Of a stretch of DNA of 52,087 bases, positions 1 to 9,592 are shown piece by piece. Where the stretch lies: assembly GCA_007694945.1 (NCBI GenBank), contig REER01000085.1:1-52087 (forward strand), written 5' to 3'. The DNA is from Paracoccaceae bacterium. Its GTDB lineage: Bacteria > Pseudomonadota > Alphaproteobacteria > Rhodobacterales > Rhodobacteraceae. A program made the translations under genes and the position numbers. Under the pieces are notes generated by a model. The model worked only from the letters and a program-made list of their open reading frames with translations, made no database searches and was not told the DNA's origin. Each line of letters opens with the position of its first letter. Within the stretch, counting starts at the first letter, position 1.

Positions 1-1630
1 GTGTGCGCGGCAGGCTGTCGCGGAACACGATCTCGCGCGGGGCAACGGCGGGGCCAAGCCGCTTGCGCGCGTGGCCGCGCAAGGCGCGCTCCAGCGCGTC
101 ATCGGCTTCGAACCCGGCTTTGAGCGTGACGAAGGCCTTGACCAGCTCGCCTGCGGTTTCGTCCGGCACGCCGATCACGGCTGCCTCGGCCACGGCTTCG
201 TGCTCGATCAGCGCGCTCTCCACCTCGAACGGGCCAATCAGATGGCCTGCTGATTTGATAAGGTCATCGGCGCGGCCCACGAACCAGAAATACCCGTCGG
301 TATCGCGCATTGCCAGATCGCCCGTCAGATACCAGCCATCCTTGAACACTTTGGCGTAGCGTTCCGGCTGACCCAGATAGGCGCGCATCATCGACGGCCA
401 ACCGGGGCGCAGCGCCAGTTCGCCGATCTCGCCATCGGGCAGTTCGGTGACGGTCTCGCCCTCGGCCTGCACGATCCCGGCCTCGATCCCGGGCAGCGGC
501 TTGCCCATGGCACCAGGCTTGATGTCCATGGCAGCAGTGTTGGCGATCATGATGCCGCCAGTTTCCGACTGCCACCAGTTGTCATGGAAGGGTAAGCCAA
601 AGACCTGCTGACCCCAGAGCACGCATTCGGCGTTGAGCGGCTCGCCGACCGAAGCGAGAAAGCGCAGTGCGCTGAAATCATGGCCATTCGCGGCCTCCAC
701 GCCCGCGCGCATCATCATGCGGATGGCGGTGGGCGCGGTGTACCAGACCTGCACCCGCTCGTTTTCCAGGATCGAATACCAGCGGTCGAGGTCGAACTCG
801 GCCTCGTCCACCACCATGGTCACGCGGTTGCACAAGGGCGAAATGATGCCATAGCTCATACCTGTCACCCAGCCGGGATCGGCGGTGCACCAGTAGATGT
901 CGCCGGGGTGAAGGTCGAGCGCCACCCGCCCCGTCTCGGAATGCGACACCACCGCTTCGTGCACATGCACCACACCCTTGGGCAAGCCGGTGGTGCCCGA
1001 AGTGAAGTGCAGAAGCGCCATATCCTCAGCATCGGTGGCTTCGGTTTCGAAACTGTCCGAGGCATCTGCCATGGCTGGGCCCAGCGCCAAGCAGCCCTCG
1101 GGGGCATCATCACCGACAATAAGCACCAGCTTCAGCCCCGGCATCTGATCGCGCCAAGGTGCTACCTTGCGCTTGTAGTGCGGTGCAGTGGTAACCAGTA
1201 CGCTGGCCTCACCGATCACCATGCGCGCGCGCACGGGCTCGGGGCCAAAGGCGGCGAAGAGCGGACTGACCACCACACCGGCCTTCAGGGCCCCCAGCGT
1301 GGCAGCATAGAGCGCCGTAACCCGGCCCGACAGCAGGAACAGCCGTTCTCCGCGTTCGATGCCATTGGCGCGCAGCACATTGGCAAAGCGCGCGGCTTCA
1401 CCGGCGAGGTCAGCATAGCTGAGCACCTGCCGCGCGCCTTCCTTGCCTAGCCAGATCAGCGCCGGCTGATCGCCATGGCCCGCCGCAAGATGGCGGTCCA
1501 GCGCCTCATGCGCGACGTTAAGCCCACCCCCGGGCAGCCCCTCAAGCCGACGCCGCGCGGCCTCCCAACCTGTCAGAAGCGGTGCCGGATCACTGTCCCG
1601 GTGGTGTTTTGAAATGCGTGTCCTTGCCAT
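1..1630 (-). CDS. AMP-forming acyl-CoA synthetase (AcsA-like), C-terminus cut off by window edge
   Basis: The protein begins [12 protein letters not shown] at the ATG 1630-1628 and stays open to the window edge, so about 543 residues are visible and the 3' end is missing. It is an ANL-superfamily adenylating enzyme that would make an acyl-AMP and then an acyl-CoA in the cytoplasm. The ATP-binding loop reads [10 protein letters not shown] (near 1000). The hinge motif reads YLTGD, followed by an F-W-F-V-G-R-A-D-D stretch (near 270-310), and then [15 protein letters not shown]. The terminal catalytic Lys lies outside the window. The length and the GPFEVES motif resemble AcsA/medium-chain synthetases rather than the 650-residue Acs type. 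The usual Arg after the Gly-His of the A8 motif is Leu here. Substrate (acetate, propionate or a longer acid) cannot be told from the sequence. The gene stands alone, with no partner gene on its 5' side. Confidence 0.9.
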   Translation of the reverse strand, partial: MARTRISKHHRDSDPAPLLTGWEAARRRLEGLPGGGLNVAHEALDRHLAAGHGDQPALIWLGKEGARQVLSYADLAGEAARFANVLRANGIERGERLFLLSGRVTALYAATLGALKAGVVVSPLFAAFGPEPVRARMVIGEASVLVTTAPHYKRKVAPWRDQMPGLKLVLIVGDDAPEGCLALGPAMADASDSFETEATDAEDMALLHFTSGTTGLPKGVVHVHEAVVSHSETGRVALDLHPGDIYWCTADPGWVTGMSYGIISPLCNRVTMVVDEAEFDLDRWYSILENERVQVWYTAPTAIRMMMRAGVEAANGHDFSALRFLASVGEPLNAECVLWGQQVFGLPFHDNWWQSETGGIMIANTAAMDIKPGAMGKPLPGIEAGIVQAEGETVTELPDGEIGELALRPGWPSMMRAYLGQPERYAKVFKDGWYLTGDLAMRDTDGYFWFVGRADDLIKSAGHLIGPFEVESALIEHEAVAEAAVIGVPDETAGELVKAFVTLKAGFEADDALERALRGHARKRLGPAVAPREIVFRDSLPRT

Positions 1631-2072
1631 TGTCTCCCCCAAGTCTCCCCCAATCGTGCAAGCGCGTCTGCGATTCGTATTGTGTGATCTCACCCCAAGC
1701 CAGTCTGTCGATTGGAAGATAGCCTGATGCAGAAACCGCGACCCGTCTTTGATACAGGTCAGACTGTGCTTTTTCGGCAGGTCAGGAAGGGATCGGCGTT
1801 CCGCTAATTGCGTGTGTCGGTGTCGTTTGGGAAAACCGCTGAAACAGGCCGCCATTTTCGATAGAGACGGAAAACGCTCTGAAGTTTTCTTTACAGGGAC
1901 CGCGATTGATGACCACCGAACCCAGCCACTGCAACCCGTCCGCGCACACCTTGGCTCAAGAGTGATGATGAGCAGCTGCTGAATGCTCAGGTTCGGTCTG
2001 AGGAAATTCCGTGACGCCAGAGCATTCACAGAAGAACACTACCGATGCCTTGTAACCAAAAGAATGAGCGAA
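1631..2072. other. Intergenic region, no gene recognised
   Basis: About 440 bases lie between the acyl-CoA synthetase start and the tRNA 3' end. The short open frames inside are Arg/Cys-rich, lack a ribosome binding site and do not resemble any protein I know. It must hold the promoter of the synthetase gene, but I cannot point to convincing -35/-10 boxes. I see no strong hairpin with a T-run after the tRNA. Confidence 0.5.
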
Positions 2073-2149
2073 TGGCGCGCCCGGGAAGATTCGAACTCCC
2101 GACCCCCAGATTCGTAGTCTGGTGCTCTATCCAGCTGAGCTACGGGCGC
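2073..2149 (-). tRNA. tRNA-Arg (anticodon ACG), CCA encoded
   Basis: A full cloverleaf can be drawn on the minus strand. The acceptor stem is GCGCCCG/CGGGCGC with discriminator G and a genomically encoded CCA (2075-2073). The D-loop carries AGCTGGATAGAGC. The anticodon arm is CCAGA-CTACGAA-TCTGG and the T-arm contains GTTCGAATC. The anticodon ACG (2115-2113) reads CGU/CGC/CGA after A34-to-inosine editing. Position 32 is C, the base that TtcA thiolates in tRNA-Arg(ICG) of E. coli, and a ttcA gene lies at 6874-7722. Length 77 nt including CCA. Confidence 0.97.
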
Positions 2150-2230
2150 GTTGGAGGCGGCATATCGCCCCTGTTCCGGCTTTGCAAGAGGGTGTCGGCT
2201 ATTTACCGTCACCTCAGGTTTGTTCGAAGT

Positions 2231-3628
2231 TCAATTCGCAGCGGGGAGCCAGATGCGGAATTCGGTCCCATCGCTATCTGAGCGGATCAACTCGAGATGG
2301 CCACCATGCCCGCGCACGAGTTCAGCGGCGATCGCCAAGCCCAGCCCTACACCACCTTTGCGCGCGCCCCCTTGGAACGCCTCGAACAGATGCTCGCGCG
2401 CCTTCGCAGGCAGGCCTGGGCCAGTATCACCGATGCGGATCGCGACGCCCGGTTTGCCGTCCTGCTCGGAGAGCTTGGCCAGAATTTCGATCACGCCTGG
2501 CTGTTTCGTGGCCTCGATGGCCTGACGGGCATTGCGGACAAGATTGCTCAGAACCCGAAAGATCTGCTCGCCATCGGCGCGCAGGCTCAGTTTGGGTGGC
2601 ACATCGGTCAGGAAAGTTACATCCGCCCCGTCCGCGAGGGCCAGCTTCTCGTTATCGACGACATCTTCGACCAGTGCGGCCACGCGCAACGGGGCCAGTT
2701 TGGGCGGAGGTTCTTCCGCCTTGCCGAAAGTCAGCGTCGATTCGCACAGATTGATCGCTCGCGAGATAGAGTTCACGAGTTTCGGCGCTGCGCGCTGTAC
2801 GCTTGGATCCTTGCTCATTTCCATCCGGTCGGCCAGCATCGAAGCCGTGGTGAGCATGTTGCGCAGGTCGTGGCTGATCCGGGCGACGGAGCCACCAAGC
2901 TGCGCCAGCCGGTCTTTCTGACGCAGCAACCCTGTCAGGTCGGTTTGCATCTTGTTCAGCGCTTCCTCCGCAGCCCGTAGTTCCTGGATAGTCGATTTCG
3001 GTGTAATGATCCGGTTCGCATCCTGCGGGTTCTCGGCATAGTCCGACATCGAGCGGATGACGCGCTGCATGGGTGCGACCACGAAAGCCCGAATCGAGAT
3101 ATAGAGCAGCAAGGCCACGAAGGCGGACAGACCGAGGGTCAGCAGCAGGATGTTCTTGCCGTAGTCCCATATCTCGGCTTGCAGGGTCGAGGTATCGAGC
3201 GTGATCTCGATCAGAAGGCCACCCTGCCGAACTGGGTCGCCGATGACCCGTATGATTCGCGGCTCGGAGCGGCGCATCTCGTCTAGTGCATCGCGCATGA
3301 GTGTGAAGGCATTGGCACCGCGCAGGTCATATGTAGCGTCAATCGGCGCCGGGATAGGCGAAGAGAGGATCAGTTCTCGCACGGCGTCACGGCGCAACAC
3401 GACGTTGAAGACGCCGGCATTTTCGAGCAACTCACCGGCCAACTCGCCGGCGATCGAGCCGTCCGAGGCAAGGAGTGCCAATGACGCGATCTGTGCCCGC
3501 TCAAGCCGGGCCAGCAGGTAGTCTTCGCGGAACCGCGTTACGGCAGGCACGAAGATCAGCACTTCGGCCAAAAGCACGAAGATGACCACCAGCCAGAGAA
3601 ATCGCGATGACAAACTGTTTGAAAACAT
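2231..3628 (-). CDS. Membrane sensor histidine kinase (HAMP-HisKA-HATPase)
   Basis: A 465-residue inner-membrane kinase. A first membrane helix (about 8-28) and a second (about 160-182) flank a periplasmic sensor domain, followed by a HAMP-like linker with coiled-coil character. The phospho-acceptor box reads ISHDLRN with His253. The N box NLVRNARQA, the G1 box GDTGPGLP and the G2 box GVGLGLAIA complete the ATPase domain. It is the third gene of a minus-strand operon, starting 23 bases after the flavoprotein gene (3652-5034). No response regulator is adjacent on either side, so its output is unknown. Being cotranscribed with a TVP38-like protein and a disulfide oxidoreductase, it may sense redox or envelope state. 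That is inference. Confidence 0.93.
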   Translation of the reverse strand: MFSNSLSSRFLWLVVIFVLLAEVLIFVPAVTRFREDYLLARLERAQIASLALLASDGSIAGELAGELLENAGVFNVVLRRDAVRELILSSPIPAPIDATYDLRGANAFTLMRDALDEMRRSEPRIIRVIGDPVRQGGLLIEITLDTSTLQAEIWDYGKNILLLTLGLSAFVALLLYISIRAFVVAPMQRVIRSMSDYAENPQDANRIITPKSTIQELRAAEEALNKMQTDLTGLLRQKDRLAQLGGSVARISHDLRNMLTTASMLADRMEMSKDPSVQRAAPKLVNSISRAINLCESTLTFGKAEEPPPKLAPLRVAALVEDVVDNEKLALADGADVTFLTDVPPKLSLRADGEQIFRVLSNLVRNARQAIEATKQPGVIEILAKLSEQDGKPGVAIRIGDTGPGLPAKAREHLFEAFQGGARKGGVGLGLAIAAELVRGHGGHLELIRSDSDGTEFRIWLPAAN

Positions 3629-3651
3629 ACCCTAGACCCTGCGCACATGGT

Positions 3652-5034
3652 TCAGGGTAGCCAACGTTGAACGGCCCCCACCACGCGCTTCACGTTTATG
3701 TTATCAAAGAGTTTGGGTGAGAAATAGGCCCCTGCTGCGCGTTTGCTGATTTCCGCCAATGTTGGATAAGGCAGCACGGTCCCGGCCATTGCTGTGAGCT
3801 TGAGCCGATTGCTGATGGCTAATGCATAGGGCGCGATGATTTCGCCTGCCTGTGCGCCAACGCACGTCACTCCGACGGGTCGCCCGCCAGCGACCATGAG
3901 CTTCATGAACCCTTCGGTGCGCCCTTCCGCCTGTGCGCGGTCGTTCAGGTCATACGCGACCTTGTGAACCGACAGTCGCGCGCCGAAACGCTTGCGCGCC
4001 TCGGCCTCGGTCGGGCCGATCTGCGCCAGTTCGGGATCAGTATATGTGACATGCGGGATGTGGTCATTACGTGCCTTTGCGGGCAGACCGAAGAGCATCG
4101 AGCGGATGACCACCCCGGCATGATACCCAGCCAGATGGGTGAATTGTCCCAGACCCGCAACGTCGCCTATGGCGTGGACGCGCCGGTTCGTCGTGCGCAG
4201 CCGAGAATCGACTGTGATCCCTGCGCGCGTATGGCGGATGCCGGCGCGCTCCAGGTCCAGCCGCTCGATATTGGGCGCGCGTCCCGCCGCGACCAGCAGT
4301 TGCGTGCCGGAAAAGATCGTGCCGCCCTTGACCTGTATCTCGATGGCACCTGTGTGCCCCGAGACCTGTTCGACTTCCACACCCTCGACAATCTCAACCC
4401 CTTCGCGGCGCAGCGCCTCGACTACCAGCGCCGCCGCTTCGGGGTCATCGCGACCCAGCGCCTGCGCGCCCTCGATCACCGTGACACGCGCCCCAAGACG
4501 ACGATGCGCCTGCGCCATTTCCATCCCGATGGGCCCGCCACCGATAATAAGCAGATGGCCGGGGCAGGCGGTCTGCGCGAAAGCTGCCTCATTGGTCATG
4601 TAAGGCACACTATCGAGCCCCGGGATGGGCGGGATAGCCGCCCGCGAACCGGTCGCGATGACGAAACGGCGCGCGCGGATCTGCTGGCCATCAACCTGTA
4701 CTGTGTCGCGGTCGGCGAAGCGAGCCCAGCCTCGGATGACCTGCACACCAAGTCCCTCGAAACGTTCGACCGAGTCATGCGGGGCGATGGCGTCGATCGT
4801 GGTCTGCACATGCGCCATCGCATCGGTAAACTCGACTGAAGCCCCGGCCTTGGCCGCCTTGGCTCTCGCCAGAAGAGCCTTGGAGGGCACGCAGCCATAA
4901 TTGAGGCAGTCGCCACCCATCTTGTGGCCCTCGATCAGAACCACGCGCGCGCCCATCTGCACGGCCCCAGCCGCAACAGAAAGCCCGCCGGAGCCTGCGC
5001 CGATGACGCAGATATCGGTTTTGATGATGCTCAT
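3652..5034 (-). CDS. MerA/lipoamide-dehydrogenase-like FAD disulfide oxidoreductase
   Basis: 460 residues, class I pyridine-nucleotide disulfide oxidoreductase. The N-terminal FAD loop GAGSGG (12-17) is followed by the redox pair in GGDCLNYGCVPSKA (Cys43, Cys48). A second nucleotide loop, IGGGPIGMEMA, and the FAD motif AIGDVAGLGQFTH are present. Near the C-terminus the lipoamide-dehydrogenase His-Pro-x-x-Glu motif is replaced by PYPTLAE, as in mercuric reductase where Tyr stands there. However, the MerA C-terminal Cys-Cys pair and N-terminal metal-binding domain are absent, so mercury reduction is unlikely. Its start overlaps the stop of the TVP38-like gene by four bases (ATGA), showing translational coupling. 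Flavoproteins of this type are commonly paired with DedA/TVP38 proteins. The physiological substrate is unknown. Confidence 0.9.
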   Translation of the reverse strand: MSIIKTDICVIGAGSGGLSVAAGAVQMGARVVLIEGHKMGGDCLNYGCVPSKALLARAKAAKAGASVEFTDAMAHVQTTIDAIAPHDSVERFEGLGVQVIRGWARFADRDTVQVDGQQIRARRFVIATGSRAAIPPIPGLDSVPYMTNEAAFAQTACPGHLLIIGGGPIGMEMAQAHRRLGARVTVIEGAQALGRDDPEAAALVVEALRREGVEIVEGVEVEQVSGHTGAIEIQVKGGTIFSGTQLLVAAGRAPNIERLDLERAGIRHTRAGITVDSRLRTTNRRVHAIGDVAGLGQFTHLAGYHAGVVIRSMLFGLPAKARNDHIPHVTYTDPELAQIGPTEAEARKRFGARLSVHKVAYDLNDRAQAEGRTEGFMKLMVAGGRPVGVTCVGAQAGEIIAPYALAISNRLKLTAMAGTVLPYPTLAEISKRAAGAYFSPKLFDNINVKRVVGAVQRWLP

Positions 5035-5762
5035 TCTACCCCTTCACGACTGCGATAGGCCCTGACCACAACCGGCAACAGCGACAGAGCGGCCAGCCCC
5101 AGCAGCGGCCCGAGGATATGGGGCTCGAAGATGATGCCCATATCCGGCGTCTCGTCACGGGCGAAAACTTCGCCCAGACCTGCCCCGACCCAAGTGTATA
5201 TAAACCCGCCAGGCATGATGCCGAAAAAGGTCGTCGCGGCAAAGACGCTGAGGCGGACACCGATCAGTGCCGGGATCACATTCATAACGAAGAAGGGCAG
5301 CACAGGCATCAGTCGCAGCGACAGCAGAACCGGCAACTCATTGGCACGGATTGCCGCGGTGATCTGCTTGACCCGGCCTTCACCAGCGTCGATCCGCGCC
5401 GCGAGCACCCGCCCAAAACCTGCCCGCACGGCGAGAAAGATCAACACGGCACCAATGGTTGCAGCAGTCAGGTTGAAGAACGCGCCGGGAAACAGTCCGA
5501 ACAGGAACCCGCCGGTCAATGTGGCGGCCGTAGCGCCGGGTAGTGAAAAGGCAACAATGGCGATATAGGCCGCAATGAAGGCCGAGGCAGTAAGCAGGTA
5601 ATGCGCATCGCGAAATGCCAGCAATGCGGCGCGGTTGTCGCGGAGAGCCTCGAAGCTGAGGTAATCACGCAAGGTGAGAGCGCCGAAGACAGCCACCACT
5701 GCGATCACGATTAGCGGCAAGCGCTGGAGCCAGCCTGGGCGGGGTGGTGGAAGTTCTGCCAT
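5031..5762 (-). CDS. TVP38/TMEM64 (VTT/DedA-superfamily) membrane protein
   Basis: 243 residues with about five to six hydrophobic segments, beginning with a helix at about 14-30 after a short cytoplasmic, proline-rich N-terminus. The family core is visible: GATAATLTGG with FGLFPGAFFN, then the re-entrant-type stretch LLSLRLMPVLPFFVMNVIPALIGV, and FFGIMPGGFIYTWVGAG. Members of this superfamily act in membrane lipid transport or homeostasis, and the exact role of the TVP38 branch in bacteria is unsettled. It is the first gene of the operon with the flavoprotein (overlap at 5031-5034) and the sensor kinase. The operon promoter must lie between 5763 and 6025, back to back with that of rpmH. Confidence 0.9.
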   Translation of the reverse strand: MAELPPPRPGWLQRLPLIVIAVVAVFGALTLRDYLSFEALRDNRAALLAFRDAHYLLTASAFIAAYIAIVAFSLPGATAATLTGGFLFGLFPGAFFNLTAATIGAVLIFLAVRAGFGRVLAARIDAGEGRVKQITAAIRANELPVLLSLRLMPVLPFFVMNVIPALIGVRLSVFAATTFFGIMPGGFIYTWVGAGLGEVFARDETPDMGIIFEPHILGPLLGLAALSLLPVVVRAYRSREGVE

Positions 5763-5926
5763 TTGTCCCTGTCCTATCTGTGCGCAGTCTTGGCATTATA
5801 CGGACCGGGTGCAAAGGTGTTTCAGGTGATCAGCGACATATCACGCGGGCTTGATCTCGCGAGAGCGAAGGGCGGTGTTTTTCCCGCGGTGTGCCGTCTT
5901 CGGCGTCTTTTCGGGGGTTTTGCGAA

Positions 5927-5955
5927 TTGACTTGGGCTCTGGAGGCAGGTAAGCG
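5927..5955 (+). promoter_or_regulatory. Candidate promoter of the rpmH operon
   Basis: A perfect-looking TTGACT -35 box (5927-5932) is followed after 17 bases by TAAGCG (5950-5955), a weak -10. Good -35 plus poor -10 is typical of alphaproteobacterial housekeeping promoters. It lies about 75 bases before the rpmH start in the 263-base gap between divergent genes. No other signal in that gap convinced me. Confidence 0.4.
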
Positions 5956-6025
5956 GCGGGCTTGAACAGGTTTGGGCAGTCGAATCCGCCGGGATTGTGC
6001 TTGCCTTGAATGAAGGAACGGAGCG

Positions 6026-6160
6026 ATGAAACGCACCTATCAGCCCAGCAATCTGGTCCGCAAGCGGCGGCACGGGTTTCGCGCACGCATGGCCACCAAG
6101 GCTGGTCGCAAGATCCTGAACGCGCGCCGCCGCATGGGTCGCAAGAAACTTTCGGCCTGA
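6026..6160 (+). CDS. rpmH: 50S ribosomal protein L34
   Basis: A 44-residue, very basic protein starting [18 protein letters not shown] and ending GRKKLSA, which is the canonical L34 sequence and length. It is a structural protein of the large ribosomal subunit. A purine-rich GGAACGGAG precedes the ATG. It leads the conserved rpmH-rnpA-yidD-yidC neighbourhood, so the call is secure even though the frame is short. Confidence 0.98.
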   Translation: MKRTYQPSNLVRKRRHGFRARMATKAGRKILNARRRMGRKKLSA

Positions 6161-6195
6161 GAGCGCTTGCCTGCGCCACGCGCGGGCAGGACAGC

Positions 6196-6624
6196 ATGAG
6201 CATGACACCGCCGATGGAAATTGTGGCAAGGCAAGACGCCGGGGCCACTGGCGCCACGGCGGTGTTCGCTTGTACGCTGCCCGAGACGCTGAAAAAGCGC
6301 GCCGATTTCCTGCGCGCCGCCAAGGCGGTACGCCGACCGACACCCGCTTTTCTGTTGCAGGCGCGCCGCCGCGCACCCGAAGAGCCAGCCGACGGGATGC
6401 GGGTCGGTTTCACCTGCTCGAAGAAGCTCGGCAATGCCGTCACACGCAATCGCGCCAAGCGCCGCCTGCGCGAGGTGGCGCGAATGGTCCTGCCCGAGCA
6501 TGGGCATGCAGGCTGGGATTATGTGCTGGTCGGGCGGCCTGAGACGACGGTTTCGTATGATTTCGCCGCGATGTGCGACGATCTGCGCCGCGCTTTGCAC
6601 CGTCTCCACGAGCGCGCCTTATGA
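6196..6624 (+). CDS. rnpA: Ribonuclease P protein component
   Basis: 142 residues from ATG 6196 ([12 protein letters not shown]). This is the protein cofactor of RNase P, which matures tRNA 5' ends. The family motif [10 protein letters not shown] is present, preceded by [12 protein letters not shown], and a basic N-terminal segment [12 protein letters not shown] lies upstream. The start is placed here because it follows a GCAGGA ribosome binding site 35 bases after rpmH. ATG 6214 is a possible alternative. Its stop overlaps the yidD start by ATGA (6621-6624). Confidence 0.95.
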   Translation: MSMTPPMEIVARQDAGATGATAVFACTLPETLKKRADFLRAAKAVRRPTPAFLLQARRRAPEEPADGMRVGFTCSKKLGNAVTRNRAKRRLREVARMVLPEHGHAGWDYVLVGRPETTVSYDFAAMCDDLRRALHRLHERAL

Positions 6625-6884
6625 CGCCGCTTGCTTGGGTCATCTCGCTGCCGGTGAGGTTCTACCGGGTGGTTTTCAGCCCGTGGGTCGGGTTCAACTG
6701 CCGCTATCAGCCAACATGCTCGGCGTATGCGCTCGAAGCCTTGGAGCGGCATGGCGCGGTCAAGGGGTCATGGCTGGCGATGCGGCGGATCGGGCGGTGT
6801 CATCCTTGGGGGCATTCGGGCTATGATCCGGTGCCGGGGGCAGACCCGGAGCATGACGCAAGGGAGAAGCGCAATGCTGGATGA
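6621..6884 (+). CDS. yidD: Membrane protein insertion efficiency factor YidD
   Basis: 87 residues beginning [20 protein letters not shown]. The three-Cys signature region is intact: [13 protein letters not shown], followed by a Trp/His segment [13 protein letters not shown]. YidD is a small membrane-associated amphipathic protein that assists YidC-dependent insertion. It is translationally coupled to rnpA (ATGA), and its last 11 bases overlap the ttcA start. The family member and position between rnpA and yidC are classical. Confidence 0.96.
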   Translation: MTPLAWVISLPVRFYRVVFSPWVGFNCRYQPTCSAYALEALERHGAVKGSWLAMRRIGRCHPWGHSGYDPVPGADPEHDAREKRNAG

Positions 6885-7722
6885 TACAGACCTGCCGCTG
6901 ATCCTGCGCGGTGCGCCGGACACGACCGAATTTCGCAAGCTGCGCAAACGCATCATCCGTGAGACGCGGGCAGCGATAGAGCAATATGGCATGGTCGAGT
7001 CCGGTGCGCGCTGGCTCGTCTGCCTGTCGGGTGGCAAGGACAGCTACACACTGCTGGCCGCGCTGATCGAGCTGAAATGGCGTGGGCTGTTGCCGGTTGA
7101 TCTTCTGGCTTGCAATCTTGATCAGGGCCAGCCCGGGTTTCCGGCGACCGTTCTGCCCGAGTTCCTGACCCGGATGCAGGTGACCCATCGGATTGAGTAT
7201 CAGGACACCTATTCCATCGTGATGGACAAGGTGCCGCAGGGGCGGACCTATTGCGCGCTCTGTTCTCGGTTGCGGCGCGGCAACCTCTACCGCATCGCCC
7301 GAGAGGAAGGGTGCAGCGCAGTGGTGCTTGGCCACCATCGCGATGATCTGCTGGAAACCTTTTTCATGAATCTCTTCCACGGTGGGCGGCTGGCGACCAT
7401 GCCGCCCAAGCTGGTGAATGAGGAGGGGGATCTGTTCGTCTATCGTCCGCTGGCCTTTGTCGCTGAGGAGGATTGCGCCCGTTTCGCCCGCGCGATGAAC
7501 TATCCAATCATACCCTGCGATCTCTGCGGCTCGCAGGACGGGCTCCAGCGGATGCAGGTCAAGGCGCTGCTGGATGAATGGGAAAAGCGCAGCCCGGGGC
7601 GACGGAATGTCATGTTCCGGGCGCTGATGAATGTCCGCGCCTCGCATCTGCCCGACCCGGCGCTGTTCGACTTCATGGCGTTGGCCACAGGTGTCGCCGA
7701 TAGGAAGACCGATCAGATGTGA
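6874..7722 (+). CDS. ttcA: tRNA 2-thiocytidine(32) synthetase TtcA
   Basis: 282 residues from ATG 6874, chosen because AGGGAGAA sits about seven bases upstream. It is an adenylating PP-loop enzyme with SGGKDS (52-57) and the two Cys motifs that hold an iron-sulfur cluster: CALC in the middle and PCDLCGSQ later. TtcA thiolates C32 of a subset of tRNAs, including tRNA-Arg(ICG), in the cytoplasm. The window's own tRNA-Arg(ACG) at 2073-2149 has C32. The gene sits inside the rnpA-yidD-yidC cluster, overlapping yidD by 11 bases, so it is likely cotranscribed with it. Confidence 0.93.
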   Translation: MLDDTDLPLILRGAPDTTEFRKLRKRIIRETRAAIEQYGMVESGARWLVCLSGGKDSYTLLAALIELKWRGLLPVDLLACNLDQGQPGFPATVLPEFLTRMQVTHRIEYQDTYSIVMDKVPQGRTYCALCSRLRRGNLYRIAREEGCSAVVLGHHRDDLLETFFMNLFHGGRLATMPPKLVNEEGDLFVYRPLAFVAEEDCARFARAMNYPIIPCDLCGSQDGLQRMQVKALLDEWEKRSPGRRNVMFRALMNVRASHLPDPALFDFMALATGVADRKTDQM

Positions 7723-7821
7723 TCCGCTGTGCGCCGGATTGCGGGGAAAACTGCTTGACCTTTGGGCGGGGCTTCTGTTGAACCGGGCGCGACGCGCGTT
7801 GTGACAGGAAGACGCTTCCAT

Positions 7822-9588
7822 ATGGATGATCAGAACAGAAATCTGCTGCTGGCCTTCGCCCTGAGCCTTCTGGTGCTTGTGGGCTGGATGTGGATGTTCC
7901 CGCCGCCCGAGCCGCTACCAAGCGATGAAGCCGAGATCACCGAATTGCCGGTTGCCGAAGACGGTGACGCGCAGACCATGGCCGAGGCCGAAGCGCCCGA
8001 AGCCGAAGAACTTCCCCGGATCGAGATCGACACACCGCGCCTTACCGGGTCGATCAACCTGCTGGGCGGGCGCATCGACGAATTGCTGCTGCGCGATTAC
8101 TTCCGCACCACCGACCCTGACTCGGATATCGTGCAACTGCTGATCCCCGAGGGCGAGCGCGAAGCATTCTACGCGCTTTATGGCTGGCGCCCAGGCCGCG
8201 ACATGACATGGGATGACGTGCCCGGCGCGAATACACCATGGGAGTTGATTCAAGGCGAGCGGCTGGCTGTTGGCAGTCCGGTCACATTGGGCTGGACCAA
8301 TGACGCGGGTGTGGTCTTTACACAGCGTTTCGAGATTGACGAGAACTTCATATTCAGTGTGACCCAGTCGGTCGAGAACACGGGTGACACGACCGCGCGC
8401 ATGGCTCCCTACGGCCTGATCTCGCGCCATGGCGAGCCGTCAGACCTGGAAAACTTCTTTATCAGCCATGAGGGCTTCATTCAGATCGCTGACGGGCGGC
8501 TCGATGAGGACAGCTATCGCAATGTCCGGAATTTCAGCGTCCACGACCAGGAGCGCACCAATGCCCGGGTGACTGAGGTGGCCGAGAATGGCTGGCTCGG
8601 GATCACTGATAAATACTGGATGGCCGTCCTCGCACCCCAACCGGGGCAGAGCTTCACTGCCGTGTCTCGCTACATTCCCGCGCGCGATGTGTTCCAGACC
8701 CGTGCCGACCTGCCCACGATCACGGTCGGCCCGGGGGAGCGCGACGAGGTGCAGACCATGCTGTTTGCCGGGGCGAAGGAATGGAGTGTCATCCGCAACT
8801 ACGAGCGAGAACTGGGCATCGACCGCTTCATCGACGCGATCGACTGGGGCTGGTTCTTTTTCCTGACCAAGCCGATCTTCGCGACGCTGTATTTCATCAA
8901 CGGCATCATCGGGAATATGGGCTGGTCTATCATCACGTTGACCTTGCTGATCAAGGCCATCCTGCTGCCGCTGGCGTGGAAATCCTATGTGTCGATGGCC
9001 AAGATGAAAGAGCTTCAGCCCGAGATGCTGGCCATCAAGGAGCGCGCGGGTGACGACAGGCAGAAGATGCAGCAGGAGATGATGAAGCTCTACAAGGAGA
9101 AGAAGGTGAACCCGGCAGCGGGTTGTCTTCCCATCCTGTTGCAGATCCCGATCTTCTTCTCGCTCTACAAGGTGATCTTCGTCACCATCGACCTGCGCCA
9201 TGCCGAGTGGTTCGGGGTGTTCAATGACCTCTCTGCGCCCGATCCAACCTCGATCATGAACCTCTTCGGGCTGCTGCCATGGGCCGCGCCGCACCCCGAG
9301 AGCTTCCTGTCACTGATCTTCATCGGCATCCTGCCGATATGTCTTGGCGTGTCGATGTGGCTGCAGATGAAGCTGAACCCGACACCGACCGAGCCGATTC
9401 AGCAGGCGGTGATGACCTGGATGCCATGGATCTTCATGTTCATGCTGGGCTGGTTCGCCTCGGGTCTGGTGCTCTACTGGATCGCAAACAACGTGATCAC
9501 CTTTGCACAGCAGTATTCGATCATGGCGATGAACGGCTCGCGACCTGATTTGCTTGGGAATATCGGCGTGAAGAAAAAGAAGGGATAG
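7822..9588 (+). CDS. yidC: Membrane protein insertase YidC (Oxa1 family)
   Basis: 588 residues from ATG 7822 (MDDQNRNLLLAFALSLLVLVGW) with an AGGAAGA site upstream. An N-terminal helix (about 8-25) is followed by an acidic Glu/Pro-rich linker and the large periplasmic beta domain of Gram-negative YidC (about 70-340). The conserved insertase core then runs from about 345 to 570 with NPAAGCLPILLQIPIFFSLY and several further membrane helices. It ends in a basic KKKKG tail. It inserts and folds inner-membrane proteins, alone or with SecYEG. The length is normal for alphaproteobacteria. A 99-base gap separates it from ttcA. Confidence 0.97.
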   Translation: MDDQNRNLLLAFALSLLVLVGWMWMFPPPEPLPSDEAEITELPVAEDGDAQTMAEAEAPEAEELPRIEIDTPRLTGSINLLGGRIDELLLRDYFRTTDPDSDIVQLLIPEGEREAFYALYGWRPGRDMTWDDVPGANTPWELIQGERLAVGSPVTLGWTNDAGVVFTQRFEIDENFIFSVTQSVENTGDTTARMAPYGLISRHGEPSDLENFFISHEGFIQIADGRLDEDSYRNVRNFSVHDQERTNARVTEVAENGWLGITDKYWMAVLAPQPGQSFTAVSRYIPARDVFQTRADLPTITVGPGERDEVQTMLFAGAKEWSVIRNYERELGIDRFIDAIDWGWFFFLTKPIFATLYFINGIIGNMGWSIITLTLLIKAILLPLAWKSYVSMAKMKELQPEMLAIKERAGDDRQKMQQEMMKLYKEKKVNPAAGCLPILLQIPIFFSLYKVIFVTIDLRHAEWFGVFNDLSAPDPTSIMNLFGLLPWAAPHPESFLSLIFIGILPICLGVSMWLQMKLNPTPTEPIQQAVMTWMPWIFMFMLGWFASGLVLYWIANNVITFAQQYSIMAMNGSRPDLLGNIGVKKKKG

Positions 9589-9592
9589 CGGC

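Noticed and set aside
3652-5034. Mercuric reductase (merA) call
   Set aside because: The redox Cys pair and PYPTLAE fit the superfamily, but the C-terminal Cys-Cys pair and metal-binding N-domain are missing and no mer genes are nearby.
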